Source: JAQVYB01 sp964490935
Lineage (GTDB): Bacteria > Verrucomicrobiota > Kiritimatiellia > RZYC01
Direction of reading: 5' to 3'
Length of the DNA: 64,000 bases
Assembly (NCBI GenBank): GCA_964490935.1
Contig: CAZBEO010000004.1
Span: 20,178-84,177 of the forward strand
Numbering within the stretch: position 1 is the stretch's first letter; each line of letters opens with the position of its first letter. The notes beneath the pieces are model-generated. The model did not search any database. It was not told the DNA's origin and was given only the letters and a program-made list of their open reading frames with translations. Positions 57,354 through 64,000 of the stretch are shown here, piece after piece. The position numbers and the translations under genes are program-made.

Positions 57354-60300
57354 ATGCAGCTCAACGTGACACCCCGAAGCGGGCGGGTCTCTTTTTCCCA
57401 ACCATTGGAAACTTTTCAGACGATTTTTCCAATCATTGGAAACTTTTTGTCGGATTTTTCCAATCATTGGAAACTTTTTTTGGCGGCCTTCCTCGTCCTG
57501 GCAACGCTTGCTTCCGCGCAGTCGGATTATGCGAGACTGTCGAATGCGGTGCATGAAGTTCGCACGGAGCTGGAAGCGTCGCTGGGGAAGTCCGTACCCT
57601 CGCTGAGTATCTGCCTGCAGACGTCGAACGAAACCTTCTTTGCGTCCTCGGCGGCATCCCCGGAACTGCAACTGGCGACCAACACGACCTTCCGCTTCGC
57701 GAGCAACACGAAAAATTTCACGTCGACCGCCGTGCTGCACCTGCATCAGCGCGGGTTGCTTAACATCACCAACCGGATCATCGACATGATGCCGTGGACC
57801 AATCAGGCGTATGTCCCCGACGGCACGAACTGGGCGATTCCCTACAAGGAACTCATTACCATCAAGCAGCTCCTACAGCACAGCGCGGGAGTGTACGATG
57901 TGGACAACGATCCGGTGCCGGGCTGCGGGGGAAGCAGCTATGTAGAATGGATGCTGGACCAGGATTCGTCACACCAGTTCACGCCCGAAGAACTGGTGGG
58001 CGTGGTGGCTTATCATCAGCTTTCATTCTTTGAACCGGGCATCGGCTACCACTACAGCGATACCGGCTATTCGCTGCTGGCGGCCATCGTCGGGCGCGTC
58101 TATTCCCTCGAAACGGGCGAGGATAAAAACCTGACGGATTATCTCTACGACCACGGAATTGCCGCCCCGGACATCCGTTTTCCGTACCTGGCGGACGACA
58201 CCGCGTTGCCGGGCCCGTTCGTTCCGGGCACGGTCTATCTGCCCTCGGATGTGACCGAGGTCATTTCCAATTACAATGTGAGCCAGCATGTAGGCGAAGG
58301 CAACGGGTACGGCACCCTGCCCGCGCTCAACCGGCACATCCGCTCAATCATGAAAGGCCTGAATGTGCTGAGTAATGATATGGTGCACCTGATGCAGACC
58401 GCCACGTCGGTATCCAACGCCAATTACGGGCTGGGCTGCCAGTTTAAACCGGATATGGGATTTGGACACGGCGGCGCCGTCCTGGGCTATCTGACGCTCA
58501 TGTCGTACAATCCCGAAACCGATGTTTCCGTTGCCGGTTGTCTGCCGCTGTGGGATCTGTCCGGCGGCATGAATACCTTATTGCTGTGCAACCAGTCTGT
58601 GTTCGACGCCGCGACCCGCGCACTTGAAGCACTGGGCTACCCGCGCACGCCGACCCTCGCGCACGGTTCGCACACCAACCTCAGTCTGTCCGCCGGCGAA
58701 ACCAACACCTTTTACTTCACTGCCGTAAACGGGGCGTTTTACGCCGTGACCTTCAGCAACGCCACGGCCTCTGTTTTCACCGAACTTTCCGCCGCTGTGA
58801 ATCCGGGCGAGACGCTGCGGCTCACCAACAACTTCACCTGGCAGGGCGACGCGCCGGGGACGTATCGCCTCGCTGTTTCTTCGACCTCGGCCACGGAATG
58901 CGCCCTTTCACTGATCGCATTGAAATGGCCCGATCCGTCCGACTTCAGCGCGCTCAACTGGACCAACGCCTTCATCGCCGCGCATGAAGTCTTTTCGCGT
59001 CAGTATGCCTTCGGAGACTGGAAGTCGGTGGACTGGGGCGCGCTCTACAGCAACACCCTGCCGCGCATTGTCGCCGCGCAGACGACCACCAACGAGGTGG
59101 CGTATTACGCGGCGCTCCATGAATATGTCGGCTCCGTTCCAGATGGACATATCGCGTTGAAAGCGACCAATGCAGCAGTCCCTGCCGCCTGGGGCGAAGA
59201 GATTGCAGGGGGCGGATACGGGCTGGCCGTGGCAGAGTTGGATGACGGGCGCGTGATCGCGGCGGCTTTGCTGACCAATGGTCCGGCGCAGCTCGCGGGC
59301 ATGGAGGCCGGCGCGGAAATCGTGAGCTGGGACGGACTGGCCCCCACCTCGGCCATTGCACAAATCAATGCGGCGGCTTATCCGCTTCGGGCGCTGGCCG
59401 GGCCGATGGCGAGCAGTCCGCAGGCCACACGGACGCAACAACGCCTCGAACAGGCGCGGCTCCTCGTACGCGGGCCTGCGGGCACAAATGTGGACGTTCG
59501 ATTCATCAATCCCGGCTCGCTCGCCACCCAAACCGTTGCGCTCACCGCCACCGCCGACACCAATGCCACCTTTGGACTCCTGGATTTTGCCTGGCGGCAA
59601 AACCCCTCAAGTGATCCCGTCGAATACCGCCTCATGACCAACGGACTGGGTTATTTGCTCATACGCTTCGAAGCCAACTTTGCAGAGCCGGAAAATTTGT
59701 ATGTCATCAACAGCAACGTGGCCGAGGCCGTGAAATTATTTGTCGCCTCCAATGCGCCCGGGGTCATTGTGGACGTGCGCGGCAACCTGGGTGGCGACGA
59801 TCAACTGGCGGCGACGCTGTGCGGCTACTTCCACCGAACGAACATGTTTTACGAAAGGCAGACCTGGTACAACACCCTCAATGACACGTTCACGGAACTC
59901 ACCTTTGATTCGATGAACGGATGGGCGCCTCTGGATTACATGACCATCCAAACGCAGTCCGTGTTTTACGGCGGACCGGTCGCCGTGCTGGTCAACCTGG
60001 GCACGGTCAGTTCGGGCGAAGGGGTGGCCATGGGCATTGGGGCGCTGCCGAATGCCCGCGTCATCGGCTTTCACGGCACCCACGGCTCATTCGGTATGGC
60101 CGGGGCCATCATTACGCTGCCCGGCGGCTACTCAATCCACTACCCGTACGGTCAATCGCTGGACGAACACGGCGTCATTCAGCTCGACAGCCAAAACGGG
60201 GTGGGGGGTGTCGCGCCGGAAATCCGCATCCCCATGAACGCCTCGAATGTGCTGGCGTTCGCCGCGGGCACGGATGTGGAATTGAATTATGCTTCCGATT

Positions 60301-63300
60301 TCCTGTTGAATTTTCCGGAATTGAGGGTGGGGGAAAGTGCCACCGGCACGCTGGCCTCCGGGGAGACGGAACTCTTCCGGTTCACCATCGCCACGCCCGT
60401 CTGGCATGGCGTGCATGCGATGCCGTCTGGACTGTCCGTTCGCGTGGACGGTGCCGACCTTTCCGTTCCCGGAACCTACTCTGTTACGCTGTCGAATCTC
60501 TCGACTTCCCCCGCACCCTACACCCTTCGCCTCTACACCCTCACCAACACCATCGCTCGCGTTTCCTCGCTCATCACCAACCTCATGGCCGAGCACAACC
60601 TCGTCGGCTGCGGCATATCCCTGGTGGATGGTGATCAGGTGGTTATGCAGACCGGCTTCGGCTATGCCGACAAAGCGCGTGATAGAATCGCCGACGAAAA
60701 CACCGTCTTCATGATCGGTTCGTGCAGCAAAACCTTCGGTGCTATCGCCGCCATGCAGCTTCTCGAAGAAGGGCGTCTCGATCTCGACACCTCCATCACC
60801 AACGCGCTTCCCGGATTCACGATCCATCAGCGCTTCGCCAACAACGTCATCACCCCGCGCACCATTCTCACGCATCATTCCGGACTGCCCGGCGATGTTT
60901 TCAATCAGGGCTTCACCGTGCGTCCGTTGCTCAGTGCCCCCGACGCCGTGCAGGCTATGCTCACCAACGAATACACCCTGATGCCCACCAATACCTTCTG
61001 GGCCTACAACAACAGCGGCCTCGTCCTGCTCGGTCAGATGTTCCGCCATATCACCGGACAATCCCTCGACGTCTTCGCCCGCGAACGCCTCTTCGATCGC
61101 ATGGGCATGACCCATTCCTCCATCGTTTACGATCTGCCCAGCATCCGGGAAAATCTCGCCCGCCCCTATATTGACGGCGTCGTGCAACCCGACGAATATG
61201 TCAATCTATTCTTTGCCGGGGCCATTTACTCCACCGCTTCCGACATGGCTCGCTACACGCGCATGCTCCTTGCCGACGGCATGGGTGACCATGCCCGCGT
61301 GATCTCCAACGCGACCCTCCGCGCCATGACCACCAAACAAAATGCCGACATACCGCTCGATCAGTTCAACACGCTGCTGAACATGGGCATCGGCTTCATA
61401 CTCGACCCGCCCGCGCTGCAATACCTGGGCAAGGTCATCTGGCACGATGGCGGCACCGTTTATTTTCGCACCCTTCTGCGTGTGGCGCTGGATGCGCAGC
61501 TTGGCTGCTTCATTTCGTGCAACTCCGCCGAGGGCGGCAGCCTGAACTATGCCGTCGTCGACGCCGCCCTGAAATGGGCCTACGAAGAGAAAACCGGCAT
61601 CGCTCCGCCATCCCCGGTGGATCCCGGAACGCCAGCCGCCGCGATTCCCCCGCCCGAACTCATCACCCTCGCCACCAACGGCGTGTTCGTCACCGGCCAG
61701 GGATACAGCCGTTTCACCTGGGACGGGCAACACCTCCTGACCACCTTCTTCGCAGAATCGGATGGTGCCACCCCCGTCCCCTTCATCTACCGTGAAAACG
61801 GCTGGTTCACACCCACCAATCTCTTCTCCCCGCAGATCGCCTTCACGCAGTCAGCCGGACGCGTCATCAATGTCTACAAGTCCTTCGAGAACAGCGTGAC
61901 CAACCTCGTCCTCTTCGGCGACCGCTCCCCGGGCATCGCCTGCTTCCATTCCGCTTGGAGCAACCGTCTCGGACGCTGGTGGGCTATCGACATACATCCC
62001 GACGACATATCCTGGCAAGGCGATGAGGTCATCGAAACGGAAATCACCCTCGAACTGTCGATGCGCGACGATATGCTGCTGGTGCAGGAAAACTATGTGA
62101 TGGCCGCCACCAACGATTCCCTCGCTTTTGCCGCCGGACTCGGACGCAACAAAGGCTCCGCCCTGCAGGTTCGTCCCGATGGCGCGTTGTCGTTTCTTGG
62201 AGTGCATTACCGCTCCGCCGACAGCATCCCGACGCTGACCCCCGGCTCCTCCACCAACGGCGTAACCACCGGCGACGAAACCCACTGGCTGCACATCGCC
62301 GCGCCGACCGGACAGCCTTTGACCATTGACCTCGCCACCGACCACGACCTTGCCGCCTACCTCTACGACACCAACGGCTCGCAGCTCGGCCAGGCCAATC
62401 GCGCCCATGCTTTTCATCTCGACGCCACCAACGCGCAGCCCGTCATAGCCGCCATTTTGCGCAACGGAACCAACACCGGCCCGTGGAAACTCACCGCGCA
62501 CACCAATGCCATGCCGTTCCGTGTTGAAGTGCCCTTCAACGAATGGCCCGCCGAACTCATTGCTCGTTCCAATCTCTTCCCCAACACCGATTTCGGCCAT
62601 GTCTTCGCCCGTGAAAATCGAACCAACCAAATAGGCAACGTGCTAAAAATTGCCATCGCCCGAATGAAGTCGTCCAATTCTTCCAAGCGCCCGCTCTTTT
62701 TCTGCAACGGTGGCCCCGGGGACAGTGGCATCCGCTGCGCCTATCAATATTTTCTCAAAGCCTTTACCGACACCCACGATATTTATCTGATTGACCCGCG
62801 GGGTGTCAGCTATTCGCAACCGGCGCTGGATTTCCTCGGGGATGAATCGCTCGACGAATGGCAATACCACCTCACCATGTTGCAACAAGCCGATATCTCC
62901 TCGCTCAATACCCTTGAATCCAGCTACGACCTTGAAGACATCGCCGCCGCGTTCGGCATCACCGAAGCCGATCTCATCGGCCAATCCTACGGCACACTGC
63001 TCGCCCAAACCCTCATGCGCCGCGATCCCGACTGGCTGCGCGCCGTCATCCTCGATGGCGTGGTCGCCCCGAACATTCCCGGACTCAGCCATGCCGGACC
63101 CGTGCGCAACGAGGCCCTCGAAAATCTCTTTGCCGATGTCGCCGCCCATCCTCAGGCATCCGTGTGGTATCCCCAGTTTGACCTCGCCTTCCACACCCTC
63201 TCCACCAACCTCCAAAACAATCCGGTCTCGTTTATCCTCTCGGGCGAAACCAACGAAATGAATGGGCTGAGCTTTCTCAATGCCGTATTCAACCAGCTCA

Positions 63301-64000
63301 CCTCCACCGATCTGGCCGGACGCGAACGCATCCCGAATATCGTCTGGCGCGCCACATACGGCGAAACCGCCGCCCTGGCCGAGCTGCTCACCGACTTCCG
63401 CAAGGACACCAATGAGTTTGTTGCCTCGGTGCATAACGAGCTACAGCAGATGCTCGTTATCAAGCACGACTTCCTGCCTTTTGACTCGCTCACTGCGGCC
63501 TCAAACGCATGTGCCGCCCTCCCTCCGCTGGTGGCTGAAACCGCCCTCGACTTCATGCGTGGTGCCGTCGAAGGCTCCGCTCTTTTCGACGACTACGGAC
63601 GTGCGGACAGCTCCTTCACCAATCCCGTCACGGTTACCATTCCCACCCTCGTCATCAACGGAACGTACGACACCCAGACCGGCACCAACTGGGCCGCCGA
63701 AGTGGCTCGGCATCTCCCCAACGCCTACCTCGTCGTTCCTCCTGCCGTCGGACACGGCGTACTCTTCGCTTCCAACGGCTGCATGACCCAACTTTTCCGC
63801 GACTTCCTCGCCAACCCCACCAACTCGCCCGATACCTCCTGCCTCACCAACATGACGCTCGAATTCCCTCCGCCCTGGCCGAGCAACATGAGCGCGCTTG
63901 CTTTTGGGCAAACCGTCACCGGCGAATATGCGCAGGCCGAAAGCGCAAGCTGGGGCCAATTCGCTGCCGTCAGCGGGGTGGTGTATACCCTCACGCAAAG
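57354..64000 (+). CDS. Giant secreted multi-hydrolase: beta-lactamase-like x2, S41 peptidase, alpha/beta hydrolase (partial)
   Basis: This is one uninterrupted frame of 2215 codons that leaves the window at its right edge. GGAGG precedes ATG 57354. Residues 15-40 are written in a palindrome array, then a signal peptide (LFLAAFLVLATLASA, likely cut after Ala55). Unit 1 (about 60-420) is a serine beta-lactamase/DD-peptidase-like domain: S117-N-T-K120, Y234-S-D236, H372-G-G. Unit 2 (about 534-966) is an S41 peptidase: DVR809GNLGG and the Ser886 region of TVSSGEGVAM. Unit 3 (about 1064-1412) is a second beta-lactamase-like domain: S1123-C-S-K1126, Y1218-N-N1220, H1364-D-G-G. Unit 4 (about 1722-2170) is an alpha/beta hydrolase of the TAP/proline iminopeptidase type: NGGPG at 1785, S1878 in GQSYG, Asp2106, His2134. 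PPC-like beta modules lie at about 432-530, 991-1062, 1628-1721 and from 2179. Exported; substrates unknown. Confidence 0.9.
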   Translation, partial: MQLNVTPRSGRVSFSQPLETFQTIFPIIGNFLSDFSNHWKLFLAAFLVLATLASAQSDYARLSNAVHEVRTELEASLGKSVPSLSICLQTSNETFFASSAASPELQLATNTTFRFASNTKNFTSTAVLHLHQRGLLNITNRIIDMMPWTNQAYVPDGTNWAIPYKELITIKQLLQHSAGVYDVDNDPVPGCGGSSYVEWMLDQDSSHQFTPEELVGVVAYHQLSFFEPGIGYHYSDTGYSLLAAIVGRVYSLETGEDKNLTDYLYDHGIAAPDIRFPYLADDTALPGPFVPGTVYLPSDVTEVISNYNVSQHVGEGNGYGTLPALNRHIRSIMKGLNVLSNDMVHLMQTATSVSNANYGLGCQFKPDMGFGHGGAVLGYLTLMSYNPETDVSVAGCLPLWDLSGGMNTLLLCNQSVFDAATRALEALGYPRTPTLAHGSHTNLSLSAGETNTFYFTAVNGAFYAVTFSNATASVFTELSAAVNPGETLRLTNNFTWQGDAPGTYRLAVSSTSATECALSLIALKWPDPSDFSALNWTNAFIAAHEVFSRQYAFGDWKSVDWGALYSNTLPRIVAAQTTTNEVAYYAALHEYVGSVPDGHIALKATNAAVPAAWGEEIAGGGYGLAVAELDDGRVIAAALLTNGPAQLAGMEAGAEIVSWDGLAPTSAIAQINAAAYPLRALAGPMASSPQATRTQQRLEQARLLVRGPAGTNVDVRFINPGSLATQTVALTATADTNATFGLLDFAWRQNPSSDPVEYRLMTNGLGYLLIRFEANFAEPENLYVINSNVAEAVKLFVASNAPGVIVDVRGNLGGDDQLAATLCGYFHRTNMFYERQTWYNTLNDTFTELTFDSMNGWAPLDYMTIQTQSVFYGGPVAVLVNLGTVSSGEGVAMGIGALPNARVIGFHGTHGSFGMAGAIITLPGGYSIHYPYGQSLDEHGVIQLDSQNGVGGVAPEIRIPMNASNVLAFAAGTDVELNYASDFLLNFPELRVGESATGTLASGETELFRFTIATPVWHGVHAMPSGLSVRVDGADLSVPGTYSVTLSNLSTSPAPYTLRLYTLTNTIARVSSLITNLMAEHNLVGCGISLVDGDQVVMQTGFGYADKARDRIADENTVFMIGSCSKTFGAIAAMQLLEEGRLDLDTSITNALPGFTIHQRFANNVITPRTILTHHSGLPGDVFNQGFTVRPLLSAPDAVQAMLTNEYTLMPTNTFWAYNNSGLVLLGQMFRHITGQSLDVFARERLFDRMGMTHSSIVYDLPSIRENLARPYIDGVVQPDEYVNLFFAGAIYSTASDMARYTRMLLADGMGDHARVISNATLRAMTTKQNADIPLDQFNTLLNMGIGFILDPPALQYLGKVIWHDGGTVYFRTLLRVALDAQLGCFISCNSAEGGSLNYAVVDAALKWAYEEKTGIAPPSPVDPGTPAAAIPPPELITLATNGVFVTGQGYSRFTWDGQHLLTTFFAESDGATPVPFIYRENGWFTPTNLFSPQIAFTQSAGRVINVYKSFENSVTNLVLFGDRSPGIACFHSAWSNRLGRWWAIDIHPDDISWQGDEVIETEITLELSMRDDMLLVQENYVMAATNDSLAFAAGLGRNKGSALQVRPDGALSFLGVHYRSADSIPTLTPGSSTNGVTTGDETHWLHIAAPTGQPLTIDLATDHDLAAYLYDTNGSQLGQANRAHAFHLDATNAQPVIAAILRNGTNTGPWKLTAHTNAMPFRVEVPFNEWPAELIARSNLFPNTDFGHVFARENRTNQIGNVLKIAIARMKSSNSSKRPLFFCNGGPGDSGIRCAYQYFLKAFTDTHDIYLIDPRGVSYSQPALDFLGDESLDEWQYHLTMLQQADISSLNTLESSYDLEDIAAAFGITEADLIGQSYGTLLAQTLMRRDPDWLRAVILDGVVAPNIPGLSHAGPVRNEALENLFADVAAHPQASVWYPQFDLAFHTLSTNLQNNPVSFILSGETNEMNGLSFLNAVFNQLTSTDLAGRERIPNIVWRATYGETAALAELLTDFRKDTNEFVASVHNELQQMLVIKHDFLPFDSLTAASNACAALPPLVAETALDFMRGAVEGSALFDDYGRADSSFTNPVTVTIPTLVINGTYDTQTGTNWAAEVARHLPNAYLVVPPAVGHGVLFASNGCMTQLFRDFLANPTNSPDTSCLTNMTLEFPPPWPSNMSALAFGQTVTGEYAQAESASWGQFAAVSGVVYTLTQ
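57393..57477. repeat. Three-unit palindrome array inside the giant gene's first codons
   Basis: Three palindromes of the TTTCCAAN3TTGGAAA type, with cores starting at 57398, 57429 and 57460, exactly 31 bases apart. The first has one base changed (CCCAACC). Because 31 is not a multiple of 3, each unit is read in a different frame (PLETF, PIIGN, SNHWK). They code for part of the residues ahead of the signal peptide. Confidence 0.92.

Noticed and set aside
60132..61187. Minus-strand 351-residue open frame inside the giant gene
   Set aside because: It is antisense to the S41 end and the second beta-lactamase-like unit, both of which have intact catalytic motifs on the plus strand.
1..64000. tRNA, rRNA or named riboswitch
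   Set aside because: Gaps were scanned by eye for cloverleaf ends, the T-loop GTTCRANNC and known riboswitch cores. None was convincing. A covariance-model search would be needed to exclude short or unusual RNAs.

Overview
The window is 64 kb of a gene-dense, fairly GC-rich bacterial chromosome with mostly short intergenic gaps. Gene content suggests a Gram-negative, fermentative member of the PVC superphylum, and the Kiritimatiellota (former Verrucomicrobia subdivision 5) are my best guess. Supporting points are an RND/TolC envelope exporter, prc, pyruvate:ferredoxin oxidoreductase, an McsA-McsB-ClpC module in a diderm, a SEC-C-tagged methionine aminopeptidase and many intergenic palindromes. 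The placement is an inference from gene content, because no rRNA or tRNA gene was found.

Layout. 1-4.4 kb: tripartite RND efflux operon (minus strand; the RND gene runs off the left edge). 4.7-6.9 kb: argS and a PCC/DUF296 gene. 7.0-11.3 kb: an MBL-fold hydrolase and nifJ (minus). 11.5-13.5 kb: map and a THEP1-like NTPase converging on lexA, which has a clear palindromic operator. 13.6-14.9 kb: an AT-richer islet with a 3'-truncated PD-(D/E)XK nuclease-like gene. 14.9-20.7 kb: a tightly overlapping minus-strand operon of a DevB/DevC/DevA-type exporter, a GH3-family acyl-adenylating enzyme and a GNAT acyltransferase. 20.7-24.3 kb: a nucleoside-type ABC importer. 24.5-30 kb: a sugar-nucleotide epimerase and a 1418-residue modular alpha-amylase. 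30.3-33.3 kb: PIG-L deacetylase, DUF364 protein and an ATP-cone/uridine-kinase-like protein. 33.5-38.7 kb: ilvC, a glycosyltransferase, a pseudopilin, an FHA protein and surE. 39-48.6 kb: ilvE, mcsA-mcsB-clpC, coaX, manC, ruvX, a CgeB-like glycosyltransferase and a DEDDh exonuclease. 48.6-57.1 kb: DUF2225 protein, prc, a small conserved gene, pyrC, rplM-rpsI and argJ. 57.35 kb to the right edge: one open frame of more than 2215 codons.

The most unusual item is that last frame. It encodes a secreted chain with four hydrolase modules: a serine beta-lactamase/DD-peptidase-like unit, an S41 peptidase, a second beta-lactamase-like unit and an alpha/beta hydrolase of the tripeptidyl-aminopeptidase type. 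They are separated by PPC-like beta modules, and all main catalytic motifs are visible. A second notable item is a set of three arrays of the palindrome TTTCCAAN3TTGGAAA at an exact 31-bp period (2, 3 and 4 units), one of which lies inside the first codons of the giant gene. A third is a family of double-hairpin elements placed just after stop codons, one of which supplies the C-terminus of a PIG-L protein. Other intergenic repeat families recur at several sites.
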